34,477 nt of DNA from NCBI RefSeq assembly GCF_030524025.1, contig NZ_JAUNHI010000024.1, positions 1-34,477 of the forward strand, in the 5' to 3' direction. A program made the translations under genes and the position numbers. The DNA is from Actinomyces sp. Its GTDB lineage: Bacteria; Actinomycetota; Actinomycetes; Actinomycetales; Actinomycetaceae. Shown in pieces: positions 18,288-26,383 of the stretch (its first letter is position 1; each line of letters starts with the position of its first letter). The notes under the pieces were generated by a model that worked only from the letters and a program-made list of their open reading frames with translations, searched no databases and was not told where the DNA came from.

Positions 18288-18584
18288 GTGAGCACCCTCG
18301 CATCGGTTGTGACCATCGTCTCAGCCCTGCTCAACCTCTACCTCCTCATCCTGCTCGTGCGGGTGGTGCTGGACTGGATCCAGCTCTTCGTCCGCCAGTG
18401 GCGGCCCACCGGCGCCATTCTCATCCTGGCCAACGTGGTCTACGCCCTGACCGACCCGCCCCTGCGGTGGCTGCGACGGGTCGTGCCGGTCCTGCGGCTG
18501 GGGGCGATGGGGATCGACCTCAGCTTCCTCGTCCTGTGGCTCGGCATCATCGTCCTGCAGCGGGTTCTCGCGCTCCTGGTCTGA
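18288..18584 (+). CDS. YggT family membrane protein
   Basis: 98 residues with two hydrophobic regions (about 5-35 and 73-97) around a short loop. The YggT signature is present: VRVVLDWIQ, and the second half ALTDPPLRWLRRVVPVLRLGAMGIDLSFLVLWLGI. The family is small, integral to the membrane and found beside sepF in Gram-positive bacteria and cyanobacteria. Its precise role is unsettled, and links to division and osmotic tolerance are reported for some members. The GTG start lies 16 nt after sepF with a weak ribosome-binding site, suggesting co-expression with sepF. Confidence 0.88.
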   Translation: MSTLASVVTIVSALLNLYLLILLVRVVLDWIQLFVRQWRPTGAILILANVVYALTDPPLRWLRRVVPVLRLGAMGIDLSFLVLWLGIIVLQRVLALLV

Positions 18585-18644
18585 CATCCCGGAGCTGGCG
18601 CCACGCCGAGACCGACGGGTGATCTTCGACGTCCCCTATGGCGT

Positions 18645-18666
18645 GAAGTTGAAGTTCAGGTACTCT
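18645..18666 (+). promoter_or_regulatory. Candidate divIVA promoter
   Basis: A TANNNT hexamer, TACTCT (18661-18666), is preceded by a GAAGTT direct repeat (18645-18650 and 18651-18656). The block shares GTTGAAG with the ftsZ upstream element. It would start transcription near 18673, about 60 nt before the divIVA ATG. No -35 consensus was seen at the expected distance, as is common for activator-dependent promoters. Confidence 0.45.
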
Positions 18667-18733
18667 GTCCGCATGAGTGACCGGCTCTCCCGGTGCTCGT
18701 GACACTTTCCGTAACGACACCGAGGTGACGACT

Positions 18734-19339
18734 ATGACGCTTCTGACGGCAGATGACGTCCTCAACAAGAAGTTCCAGGCGACCAAGTTCCGCGAGGGCT
18801 ACGAGCAGGACGAGGTTGACGAGTTCCTCGACGAGGTCGTCGAGGCCATGCGGCAGCTGGAAGCTGAGAACGCCGACCTCAAGGCCCGCCTCGAGGCTGC
18901 CAACAACCGCGTGGCCGAGCTCGGTGCGGGCGCCCCTGTCGCGCCCAAGGTCACCGAGACCCAGATCGTCGCCCCGGTTGTCGAGGCCAAGCCGGTCGCC
19001 GCTGTCCCGGTGCCCGCCGGTGGTGTCGAGGAGCCCTCGGCGGCCTCTGGGATGCTCGAGCTGGCCCAGCGCCTGCACGACGAGCACGTGGCCAACGGCC
19101 GTGCCGAGGGCGAGCGCATCGTGGCCGAGGCCCGCGCCACGGGCGAGCAGATCGTCCGCGAGGCCGAGGACCAGCGCAACCGGACCCTCGCCCAGCTCGA
19201 GAAGGAGCGTTCCGGTCTGGAGCACCGCATCGACGAGCTGCGCCGCTTCGAGTCGGACTACCGCACCCGCCTCAAGAGTTACCTCCAGGGCCTGCTGGCC
19301 AATGTCGAGGACGGCGGCACCGACGCCTCGAACCTCTGA
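18734..19339 (+). CDS. divIVA: Polar growth and septum site protein DivIVA (Wag31-like)
   Basis: 201 residues. DivIVA binds curved membrane at poles and septa and organises wall synthesis in actinobacteria. The N-terminal membrane-binding domain (MTLLTADDVLNKKFQATKFREGYEQDEVDEFLDEVVEAM) is followed by a first coiled coil (to about 60), a Val/Ala/Pro-rich linker (about 66-105) and a second long coiled coil (about 112-195). The open frame extends to 18677. I chose the ATG at 18734 because GAGGTGA lies 5 nt upstream and MTLLTADDV is the standard N-terminus. It closes the dcw cluster and is followed by a strong hairpin. Confidence 0.95.
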   Translation: MTLLTADDVLNKKFQATKFREGYEQDEVDEFLDEVVEAMRQLEAENADLKARLEAANNRVAELGAGAPVAPKVTETQIVAPVVEAKPVAAVPVPAGGVEEPSAASGMLELAQRLHDEHVANGRAEGERIVAEARATGEQIVREAEDQRNRTLAQLEKERSGLEHRIDELRRFESDYRTRLKSYLQGLLANVEDGGTDASNL

Positions 19340-19400
19340 CCTGCTGAGAGGGCTGAGGCACCGGTCGCGTCCTGCCGTGCCCCGGTCCACTCCGGTCCCC

Positions 19401-19435
19401 CGGGGGCGGCGGCCCATCCCGGGCCGCCGCCCCCG
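19401..19435 (+). terminator. Strong GC hairpin after divIVA
   Basis: A perfect 15-bp stem: left arm CGGGGGCGGCGGCCC (19401-19415), loop ATCCC, and the exact complement at 19421-19435. There is no U-tract, which is usual for high-GC actinobacterial hairpin terminators. It sits 61 bp after divIVA and only 50 bp before lspA, so it either ends the dcw transcription unit or attenuates readthrough into lspA. Confidence 0.7.
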
Positions 19436-19485
19436 AACCATGTCCGGGCGGCGCATGCCGCGCCCTGCGAACCTGTGAAGGACCC

Positions 19486-20553
19486 ATGAGCACGACCAGC
19501 CCTCAGCCGACAGACTCCATCACCGACCTGGGCCCCGACCAGGCGGCGGGCACTGACAAGGAGACCGCGATGACGTCGGTGTGGCGGGTCCAGGGGGAGC
19601 CTTCGCAGACGGCGGGCGGGTTGCGGCGACCGGGCCGCGCCGTCGTGGTCCTGTGGCTGCTGGCGGTGGCGGTCGTCCTGCTCGACCAGCTGACCAAGGT
19701 CTGGGCGACCAGGGCCTTGGCCGACGGCGAACGCGTCGCCCTGCTCGGAGACTGGCTGGGCCTGGTCCTCGTGCGCAATCCGGGCGCCGCCTTCTCCCTG
19801 GCCTCGGGCCAGACCTGGATCCTGACGGCGGTGGCCATCGTCGTCACCGTGGTCGTCCTGCGCATCTCCCGCCGGCTCGCCTCGATCTGGTGGTCCCTGG
19901 CGCTCGGCCTGGTCCTGGGCGGGGCCGTGGGCAACCTCATCGACCGCCTCGTGCGCGCACCAGGGGTCTTCCGCGGCCATGTCGTCGACTTCATCGACTA
20001 CGCGGGCTTCTTCGTCGGCAATGTCGCCGACATCGCGATCGTCGGGGCGGCGGGCCTCATTGTCGTCCTGTCTCTGCTGGGCATCGAGATCGACGGTACC
20101 CGGGTGGGCGAGGCATCTGACCACGGGGAGTCCGCCGCGGTCCAGACCCTGGGGCGTCAGGCGCGCCGACGCGGCGGGGCCCGGGGCAGGCGGTTGGCGG
20201 CCGTGACCACCGCCCCCACCGGGGAGGCCGATGACGACCCGGCGGCTGGTTCCGCCAAGCCCGTGGAGCCCGTGGAGCCCGAGGTACCCGTGGCACCCGA
20301 GGCGCCCGCGGGCGTCGGCTTGGCCGGGGACCGGGTGGAGTCCCAGGCGCCCAGGCGCCTGTCCTGGGACCTGGAGGTGGGGGAGTCCGAGCAGCGGGCG
20401 GACCCGGCTGACACCGGGTCCACCTGGGCCGACGGCGCCGAGCTGCGAGCCCTGCGCTCCCAGGGGCTGAGGGCGGCCGCCTCTGAGCCGGCCGCCGATG
20501 GCCCCGACGCTGCCGTGCCCGCCACGGAGCCGCAGAGCGAGGACAAGGCGTGA
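19486..20553 (+). CDS. lspA: Lipoprotein signal peptidase LspA with long C-terminal tail
   Basis: 355 residues from this start; typical LspA has 150-200. LspA cleaves prolipoprotein signal peptides in the membrane. The core has four membrane segments (about 50-205) and the aspartyl protease residues Asp153 (GNLIDR) and Asp182 (NVADIAI), with N98-PGAAFSL also conserved. After about residue 205 comes a tail of about 150 residues, Ala/Pro/Glu/Arg-rich and probably cytoplasmic and disordered, with a 9-bp tandem repeat in its DNA. An alternative ATG at 19570 has a better ribosome-binding site (AAGGAG, 6-nt spacing). I kept 19486 because the extra 28 codons have strongly coding third positions. It overlaps the next gene by GTGA. 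Confidence 0.9.
   Translation: MSTTSPQPTDSITDLGPDQAAGTDKETAMTSVWRVQGEPSQTAGGLRRPGRAVVVLWLLAVAVVLLDQLTKVWATRALADGERVALLGDWLGLVLVRNPGAAFSLASGQTWILTAVAIVVTVVVLRISRRLASIWWSLALGLVLGGAVGNLIDRLVRAPGVFRGHVVDFIDYAGFFVGNVADIAIVGAAGLIVVLSLLGIEIDGTRVGEASDHGESAAVQTLGRQARRRGGARGRRLAAVTTAPTGEADDDPAAGSAKPVEPVEPEVPVAPEAPAGVGLAGDRVESQAPRRLSWDLEVGESEQRADPADTGSTWADGAELRALRSQGLRAAASEPAADGPDAAVPATEPQSEDKA
20263..20307 (+). repeat. 9-bp tandem repeat in the lspA tail
   Basis: Five 9-bp units (GTGGAGCCC twice, GAGGTACCC, GTGGCACCC, GAGGCGCCC) encode [15 protein letters not shown]. The first two units are identical. The repeat keeps the frame and lies in the predicted disordered tail. Confidence 0.7.
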
Positions 20554-21470
20554 GCCTGCGGCTGCTGCCGGTGCCCGATGGGCTCGCCGGCGAGCGGGCC
20601 GACCTCGGCCTGTCCCGGATGACCGGCCTGTCGCGCACCCGCACCGGGGAGCTGTGCGCCGCCGGTCGGGTCCTCCTCGACGGGCGCCCGGTCGGCAAGT
20701 CCGAGCGCCTGACGCCGGGCTCGATGATCGAGGCCGACCTGCCCGACCCCGGGCCGACGGCGCCCGTGGCCACGCCGGTCGAGGGCATGGGCGTTTTGTA
20801 CGAGGACCATGACATCATCGTCGTCGACAAGCCCGCTGGGGTGGCCGCCCACCCCTCGATGGGATGGGGCGGGCCGGATGTCCTGGGCGCCCTGGCGGCC
20901 ATGCACGTGACCGTGGCGACCTCGGGTGCCGCCGAGCGCCAGGGCATCGTCTCGCGCCTGGACGTGGGCACCTCGGGAGTGATGATCGTGGCCAAGGGGG
21001 AGCGGGCGTACTCGGTGCTTAAACGCGCCTTCCGCGAGCACGCCGTCGACAAGGTCTACCACGCCCTCGTCCAGGGCCACCTCGACCCCTCCTCGGGCAC
21101 CATCGAGGCGCCGATCGGACGCCACCCCGGCCGGGAGTGGCGCATGGCCGTCATCGACGGCGGCCGGGAGTCCATCACGCACTACGACGTCATCGAGGCG
21201 ATGCCCGGGGCCTGCCTGGCCGAGATCCACCTCGAGACCGGGCGCACCCACCAGATCCGCGTCCACATGTCCGCCGTGGGCCACCCCTGCGTCGGCGACG
21301 CCACCTATGGGGCCGACCCCGCCCTGACCGAGCGCACGGGGCTGCGGCGCCAGTGGCTCCACGCCCGCGAGCTCGGCCTGGCCCACCCGATCACGGGGGA
21401 GTGGATGACCTTCAGCTCGGAGTACCCCGAGGACCTCGTCCACGCCCTGGACGTCCTGCGCCTGCCCTGA
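20550..21470 (+). CDS. RluA-family pseudouridine synthase (RluD-like)
   Basis: 306 residues. The enzyme isomerises specific uridines in RNA to pseudouridine. An N-terminal S4 RNA-binding domain (about 15-70: [34 protein letters not shown]) is followed by the catalytic domain with [19 protein letters not shown] and the active-site motif SRLDVGTSG, Asp138 being the catalytic residue. The motif has Ser where His is more common (HRLD). Also seen are [26 protein letters not shown] and [27 protein letters not shown]. Pairing with lspA is common across bacteria. Whether the target is 23S rRNA sites 1911/1915/1917 (RluD) is inferred. The GTG start overlaps the lspA stop. Confidence 0.9.
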   Translation: MSLRLLPVPDGLAGERADLGLSRMTGLSRTRTGELCAAGRVLLDGRPVGKSERLTPGSMIEADLPDPGPTAPVATPVEGMGVLYEDHDIIVVDKPAGVAAHPSMGWGGPDVLGALAAMHVTVATSGAAERQGIVSRLDVGTSGVMIVAKGERAYSVLKRAFREHAVDKVYHALVQGHLDPSSGTIEAPIGRHPGREWRMAVIDGGRESITHYDVIEAMPGACLAEIHLETGRTHQIRVHMSAVGHPCVGDATYGADPALTERTGLRRQWLHARELGLAHPITGEWMTFSSEYPEDLVHALDVLRLP

Positions 21471-21471
21471 G

Positions 21472-21487
21472 CCCGCCTCCGGGCGGG
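21472..21487 (+). terminator. Hairpin after the pseudouridine synthase gene
   Basis: CCCGCC (21472-21477) and GGCGGG (21482-21487) pair around a TCCG tetraloop, starting one base after the stop codon. It is short and lacks a U-tract. It may partly terminate the lspA unit before the acetyltransferase gene. Confidence 0.45.
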
Positions 21488-21523
21488 AATGGGTGGCCCA
21501 GGAGCCGCGCACAAGGAGCGACC

Positions 21524-22156
21524 ATGACACAGACCCCCATCGCCGAGCCGCTCCGGCCCGGCTTCCCCGTCCTGCGCATCCCGCCGGCCCTTCAGCTCCA
21601 TGAGCCGGTGTCCTTCACGGCTATTCGCGGCGATGAGGCCGGCGCCCGGGCCGAGGCCGTGCGGCTGGGGATCATGGACGTGCGCCTCGAGGTCTTCGTG
21701 GCCGAGCAGGCGGTGCCCTTCGCCCAGGAGATCGACGCCCGCGACTTCGAGCCGGGCACGATCCACGTCCTGGCCCGCGGCGCCGACTCCATCCCTCTGG
21801 CCGCCGGGCGCCTGCTCACCGAGCCCGGCCACCCCGGCCGGGTCCACCTGGGCAGGCTGGCGGTGCGGATGGTGGCGCGCGGCACGGGCCTGGGGGCCAG
21901 GATGGTCGCCGCCCTGGAGAAGGCGGCCATCGAGCACGCCGGAACGCCCGTGGATGCCCACCCGGCCGCCGGGCTCGGGCCGGGCGCCCGGACAGTGACG
22001 GTCATCCTGTCGGCCCAGGAGCAGGCGATGGGCTTCTACCGGCGCTGCGGCTACCGGGTCCTGACCGGCGAGTCCTACCTCGACGCGGGCATCCCCCACC
22101 AGGACATGGCCCGCACCCTGACCCGCGGGAGCGCGCCGGGCGCGGGGGCCCGGTGA
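21524..22156 (+). CDS. GNAT family N-acetyltransferase (ElaA-like)
   Basis: 210 residues. It probably transfers an acetyl group from acetyl-CoA to a small molecule or protein, but the substrate is unknown. The ElaA-type pattern is seen: VRLEVFVAEQAVPFAQEIDARDFEPGTIHVLAR, then the acetyl-CoA-binding strand-loop GRVHLGRLAVRMVARGTGLGARMV (the R-x-x-G-x-G/A pyrophosphate loop) and the C-terminal GFYRRCGYRVLTGESYLDAGIPHQDM. The ATG has AAGGAG (21513-21518) 5 nt upstream. The first 30 residues and the insertion near 145-160 (Pro/Gly-rich) are unlike the core. The frame opens far upstream, but that part is a shadow of the preceding gene. Confidence 0.85.
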   Translation: MTQTPIAEPLRPGFPVLRIPPALQLHEPVSFTAIRGDEAGARAEAVRLGIMDVRLEVFVAEQAVPFAQEIDARDFEPGTIHVLARGADSIPLAAGRLLTEPGHPGRVHLGRLAVRMVARGTGLGARMVAALEKAAIEHAGTPVDAHPAAGLGPGARTVTVILSAQEQAMGFYRRCGYRVLTGESYLDAGIPHQDMARTLTRGSAPGAGAR

Positions 22157-22221
22157 GGCCCGGCCGAGGCCATGGTGGCGCCCCGCACACGGCCGTTGCC
22201 CGCCCCCGGCGGCCGTGGCCC

Positions 22222-22227
22222 TAGGAT
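22222..22227 (+). promoter_or_regulatory. -10 box of dnaE, leaderless arrangement
   Basis: TAGGAT ends 6 nt before the dnaE ATG. In actinobacteria a TANNNT box at this distance usually places the transcription start on the A of the ATG, giving a leaderless mRNA. The 6 nt between them, GAGGAC, could also serve weakly as a ribosome-binding site if transcription began upstream. Confidence 0.55.
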
Positions 22228-22233
22228 GAGGAC

Positions 22234-25200
22234 ATGGCGGCGACGAGTGATGAGGCGGGGCAGGACCGGGGTACCGAGACCAGGGACGACTTCGTCCACC
22301 TCCACGTCCACACCGACTACTCGATGCTCGACGGGGCGGGCAAGATCAAGGACTACGTCGCCGAGGCCAAGCGGCTGGGCCAGCCCGCCCTGGCTGTGAC
22401 CGACCACGGCTACATGTTCGGCGCCTACGAGTTCTACGCCGCCGCGACCAAGGCCGGGATCAAGCCGATCATCGGGGTCGAGGCCTATATGACCCCGGGG
22501 ACCTCCCGCTTCGACAAGACGCGGGTGTTCTGGGGCGAGGAGTCCCAGCGCTCCGACGACGTCTCCGCCCGCGGCTCCTACACCCACATGACCCTGCTGT
22601 CGCGGAACAACGAGGGCCTGCACAACCTCATGCGCATGGACTCCTACGCCTCCCTGGAGGGACAGTGGGGCAAGGCCCCGCGCATGGACCGCGAGCTGCT
22701 CTCACGCTACGGCGCCGGCCTTATCGGCACCTCGGGCTGCCCCTCCAGCGAGGTCCAGACGCGTCTGCGTCTGGGGCAGTGGGACGAGGCCCTGCGCTGC
22801 GCCGGCGAGCTTCAGGACATTTTCGGGCCGGAGTTCTTCTACGTCGAGCTGATGGACCACGGCCTGGAGATCGAGCGGCGCGTCACCAAGGACCTGCTCG
22901 CCCTGGCCAAGGAGATCGGCGCGCCCCTCCTGGCCACCAACGACTCCCACTACGTGCGCCCCGAGGATCGCACCATCCAGGACGCGATGCTGTGCATCAA
23001 CTCCGGCTCGGTGCTCACCGACCCGGACCGTTTCAAGTTCGACGGCGACACCTACTACCTGCGTCCCGGGCGGGAGATGCGAGAGCTGTTCAAGGAGATG
23101 CCGCAGGCTTGCGACAACACCCTGCTCGTGGCCGAGCAGTGCGACGTCAGCTTCGCCACCGTCGACGACGGAGCCTCCTTCATGCCCGTCTTCCCCGTCC
23201 CCGAGGGCGAGACGATGGAGTCGTGGTTCATCAAGGAGTGCTGGGCCGGTATGGAGCGGCGCTTCCACGGCTCGATCCCCGAGGACTGCAGGGCCCAGGC
23301 GGAGTACGAGATCGGCGTCATCGTCCAGATGGGCTTCCCCGGCTACTTCCTCGTCGTGGCCGACTACATCAACTGGGCCAAGGAGCACGGCATCCGCGTG
23401 GGCCCCGGACGCGGCTCCGGCGCCGGCTCGATGGTCGCCTACGCCATGGGCATCACCGAGCTCAACCCGCTGGAGCACGGGCTCATCTTCGAGCGCTTCC
23501 TCAACCCCGAGCGCATCTCGATGCCCGATATCGACGTCGACTTCGACGAGCGCCGGCGCGACGAGGTCATCGAGTACGTCAAGGCCAAGTACGGGGCCGA
23601 CCGCGTCAGCCAGGTCGTCACCTACGGGGTCATCAAGGCCAAGCAGTCCCTCAAGGACTCCAGCCGCGTCATGGGCTACCCCTACGCCGTCGGCGACCGC
23701 CTGACCAAGGCGATGCCGCCGACCGTCATGGGCTCGGACATCTCCATCAAAGGGATGTTCAACCCCGAGGACCCCCGCTACGGGGAGGCCCAGGCCTTCC
23801 GCGAGCTCCACGCCGAGGACCCCGACGCCCAGAAGATCGTCGAGCTCGCGCGCGGCCTGGAGGGCATGACCCGCCAGTGGGGGGTGCACGCCTGCGCGGT
23901 CATCATGTCCTCCGAGCCCCTGACCGACATCATCCCCATGATGCAGCGCCTCCAGGACGGCGCCTTCATCACCCAGTTCGACTACCCGACCTGCGAGCAC
24001 CTGGGCCTGCTCAAGATGGACTTCCTGGGGCTGCGCAACCTCACGGTCATCTCCGACGCCCTGGACAACATCGTGGCCAACGGCAAGGAGGCCCTCGACA
24101 TCGACAACGTGGGCCTCGATGACCGCGGTACCTACGAGCTGCTCGCCCGTGGCGAGACCCTCGGGGTCTTCCAGCTCGACGGCGGAGGCATGCGCACCCT
24201 CCTGCGCCTCATGAAGCCCGACAACTTCGAGGACATCTCTGCCGTCGGCGCCCTGTACCGACCGGGCCCCATGGGGGCTGAGTCCCACACCAACTACGCC
24301 CTGCGCAAGAACGGCCAGCAGGAGATCGTCCCGATCCACCCCGAGCTCAAGGAGGCCCTCGAGCCGATCCTGGGCACGACCTACGGCCTCATCGTCTACC
24401 AGGAGCAGGTCATGAAGATCGCCACCGACCTGGCGGGCTTCACGATGGGCAAGGCCGATGCCCTGCGCAAGGCGATGGGCAAGAAGAAGATGGACATCCT
24501 GGACAAGATGTTCGTCGAGTTCGAGGCCGGGATGGTCGCGGGGGGTTTCTCCAAGGAGGCCGTCAAGACCCTGTGGGACGTCGTCGTCCCCTTCGCCAAG
24601 TACGCCTTCAACAAGGCGCACTCGGCGGCCTACGGGGTCGTGTCCTACTGGACGGCCTACCTCAAGGCGCACTACCCCACCGAGTACATGGCCGCCCTGC
24701 TGACCAGCCAGAAGGACAACAAGGACAAGCTGGCCGTCTACCTCGCCGAGTGCCGCCACATGGGCATCACGGTCCTGCCCCCCGACGTCAACGCCTCGCG
24801 GGCGCAGTTCTCCGCCGTCGACGACGACGTCCGCTTCGGCCTGGCGGCCATCCGCAACGTCGGGCTCAACGTCGTCGACGCCATTGTCCAGGCCCGCCGG
24901 GACAAGGGCGAGTTCACCAGCTTCGAGGACTTCCTCGACAAGGTACCGGCCGTCGTGTGCAACAAGCGCACCATCGACTCCCTCATCAAGGCGGGGGCCT
25001 TCGACTCCCTGGGCAAGAGCCGTCGCGCCCTGCAGGCCTGCCACGAGGACCTCGTCGACGAGATCATCGGGGTCAAGCGCAACGAGGCCGCTGGGCAGTT
25101 CGACCTGTTCGCCTCCCTGCTCGACAGCGCCGCCGAGGACGCCTTCGGTTCCGGGCCGGTGTTCTCCTCGGAGGTCCCCGACCTGCCGGAGTGGGACAAG

Positions 25201-25830
25201 AAGGACAAGCTCGCCTACGAGCGCGACATGCTCGGGCTCTACGTCTCCGACCACCCGCTGCTCGGGCTGGAGGGCGTGCTGGGTTCCCTGGCCGACACGG
25301 AGATCTCCGAGCTCCACGAGGACGAGGAGCGCCCGGACAACACGATGGTCACCATCGCCGGTCTCATCACCGGTCTGACCCGCAAGACGACCAAGCAGGG
25401 CAACCTGTGGGCCATCGCCCAGATCGAGGACCTCGGCGGCACGATCGAGGCCCTGTTTTTCCCGGCGACCTACCAGACGGTCTCCACGATGCTCGCCCCC
25501 GACACCGTGGTCACCGTGCGCGGCCGGCTCAGCCGCCGTGACGGGCAGGTGTCGATCTACGCCCAGGAGATGACCATCCCCGACGTCTCCCGCGCCACCC
25601 ACGAGGCGGTGACCATCGCCCTGCCCGCCAACCGGTGCACCGGGGCGCTGGTCGAGCAGTTCAAGGAGGTTCTCACCCGTCACCCGGGCATGTCGACCGT
25701 GCGCCTGACCCTGACCAGTCCGGGCCGGGAGGTGCGCACCCAGCTCGACGCCTCCTTGAGCGTCGAGGCCTCGCCCGCCTTCTACGGCGACATCAAGGCG
25801 CTGCTCGGACCGGCCTGCCTGCGTCGGTGA
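22234..25830 (+). CDS. dnaE: DNA polymerase III subunit alpha, DnaE1 type
   Basis: 1198 residues, the normal size for actinobacterial DnaE1. It is the replicative polymerase catalytic subunit. An N-terminal PHP domain begins at H22-L-H-V-H26-TDYSMLDGAGK. The polymerase active site shows P431-D-I-D-V-D-F437, with D432 and D434 as catalytic metal ligands, preceded by GPGRGSGAGSMVAYA. Also seen are GVFQLDGGGMRTLLRLMKP, LYRPGPMGAESH, YGLIVYQEQVMKIA and FNKAHSAAYGVVSYWTAYLKAHYP. The helix-hairpin-helix region and the OB domain (NTMVTIAGLITGLTRKTTKQGNLWA) follow. No intein interrupts it. It is probably transcribed from its own promoter. Confidence 0.97.
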   Translation: MAATSDEAGQDRGTETRDDFVHLHVHTDYSMLDGAGKIKDYVAEAKRLGQPALAVTDHGYMFGAYEFYAAATKAGIKPIIGVEAYMTPGTSRFDKTRVFWGEESQRSDDVSARGSYTHMTLLSRNNEGLHNLMRMDSYASLEGQWGKAPRMDRELLSRYGAGLIGTSGCPSSEVQTRLRLGQWDEALRCAGELQDIFGPEFFYVELMDHGLEIERRVTKDLLALAKEIGAPLLATNDSHYVRPEDRTIQDAMLCINSGSVLTDPDRFKFDGDTYYLRPGREMRELFKEMPQACDNTLLVAEQCDVSFATVDDGASFMPVFPVPEGETMESWFIKECWAGMERRFHGSIPEDCRAQAEYEIGVIVQMGFPGYFLVVADYINWAKEHGIRVGPGRGSGAGSMVAYAMGITELNPLEHGLIFERFLNPERISMPDIDVDFDERRRDEVIEYVKAKYGADRVSQVVTYGVIKAKQSLKDSSRVMGYPYAVGDRLTKAMPPTVMGSDISIKGMFNPEDPRYGEAQAFRELHAEDPDAQKIVELARGLEGMTRQWGVHACAVIMSSEPLTDIIPMMQRLQDGAFITQFDYPTCEHLGLLKMDFLGLRNLTVISDALDNIVANGKEALDIDNVGLDDRGTYELLARGETLGVFQLDGGGMRTLLRLMKPDNFEDISAVGALYRPGPMGAESHTNYALRKNGQQEIVPIHPELKEALEPILGTTYGLIVYQEQVMKIATDLAGFTMGKADALRKAMGKKKMDILDKMFVEFEAGMVAGGFSKEAVKTLWDVVVPFAKYAFNKAHSAAYGVVSYWTAYLKAHYPTEYMAALLTSQKDNKDKLAVYLAECRHMGITVLPPDVNASRAQFSAVDDDVRFGLAAIRNVGLNVVDAIVQARRDKGEFTSFEDFLDKVPAVVCNKRTIDSLIKAGAFDSLGKSRRALQACHEDLVDEIIGVKRNEAAGQFDLFASLLDSAAEDAFGSGPVFSSEVPDLPEWDKKDKLAYERDMLGLYVSDHPLLGLEGVLGSLADTEISELHEDEERPDNTMVTIAGLITGLTRKTTKQGNLWAIAQIEDLGGTIEALFFPATYQTVSTMLAPDTVVTVRGRLSRRDGQVSIYAQEMTIPDVSRATHEAVTIALPANRCTGALVEQFKEVLTRHPGMSTVRLTLTSPGREVRTQLDASLSVEASPAFYGDIKALLGPACLRR

Positions 25831-25838
25831 GGCGGGCA

Positions 25839-25869
25839 CCGGTCCGGGGTCGCCCGCACCCAGGACCGG
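25839..25869 (+). terminator. Inverted repeat after dnaE
   Basis: CCGGTCC (25839-25845) pairs with GGACCGG (25863-25869), starting 9 bp after the dnaE stop; the loop is 17 nt. A perfect 12-bp palindrome, CCGATCGATCGG (25881-25892), lies just beyond. Either could terminate dnaE transcription, but neither has a U-tract. Confidence 0.35.
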
Positions 25870-25902
25870 GGAGGCCGGCTCCGATCGATCGGTCTGGGGC
25901 GG

Positions 25903-26040
25903 CTATCCCTCAGGGGCGCCGAGGATGCCGCGGGTGAGCCAGGCCCCGCTGCGCTCGACCAGCATGATGGTGGCGTGGGCGGCGTCCTTGAGGGCCGGGT
26001 CGCGGTGCCGATCGGCGGCGGCATGTCGGCCGCCTTGCCC
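25903..26040 (-). pseudogene. 3' remnant of an unrecognised gene
   Basis: On the - strand, a run of codons with nearly all G/C third positions encodes DRHRDPALKDAAHATIMLVERSGAWLTRGILGAPEG and then stops at TAG (25903-25905). Codon use and composition look like a real protein C-terminus. No start or upstream body with the same character is present beyond about 26040, where the frame turns into low-quality sequence that continues to 26199. I do not recognise the family. It could be a truncated gene left by an insertion or deletion, or a short unknown gene. The 5' boundary is approximate. Confidence 0.3.
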
Positions 26041-26071
26041 TGACCTCAAGGGCAGCGGGGCACCGCCACGA

Positions 26072-26383
26072 TCACTGACTCCTGTGATTCCCAGGGTTGG
26101 GCTGGGTGACACGGGTCCGGGACCGACGTGGCGAGTCCGGACCCCTCCCCCTCGCCGAGATCGGGACATATGGCACCTCGAGATCGGTAGATATGGCACG
26201 GCCGGGCGCGGGAGCGTCGGTCAAGCCTGGTGGGGCGGGTGCTGCGTGGCGGATCGGGCCGGGGCTCGGGGGCGGCGTGGGGCTGGGTGGCCTGACGCGC
26301 TCGTGCGGCTGGTCGAGGTCGAGCGTGTGCAGGCGGTCCTCGTCGCCGTCGGTCAGCGGGCCTGTGTCGGCCACGACAGGCAT
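26072..26383 (-). pseudogene. Degenerate small ORF, start resembles a PIN-domain protein
   Basis: From an ATG at 26383 (- strand) the frame encodes 103 residues. Only the first 30 or so (MPVVADTGPLTDGDEDRLHT onward) look like coding sequence. The rest is Pro/Arg-rich and crosses the direct repeat. VVADTGPL resembles the first strand of PIN-domain toxins, where an Asp follows two hydrophobic residues, but the remaining conserved acidic residues are not found. This may be the relic of a toxin gene, or a chance match. No clear ribosome-binding site and no antitoxin-like partner were seen. Confidence 0.2.

Noticed and set aside
19570-19572. Alternative lspA start at ATG 19570
   Set aside because: Its ribosome-binding site is better than that of 19486, but the 28 upstream codons have about 90 percent G/C third positions. 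The longer form was kept, with the alternative stated; peptide evidence would decide.
22702-25839. A 1045-codon open frame on the - strand opposite dnaE
   Set aside because: Same cause: a stop-free shadow of dnaE, with a Val/Gly/Asp/His-rich product and no domain pattern.
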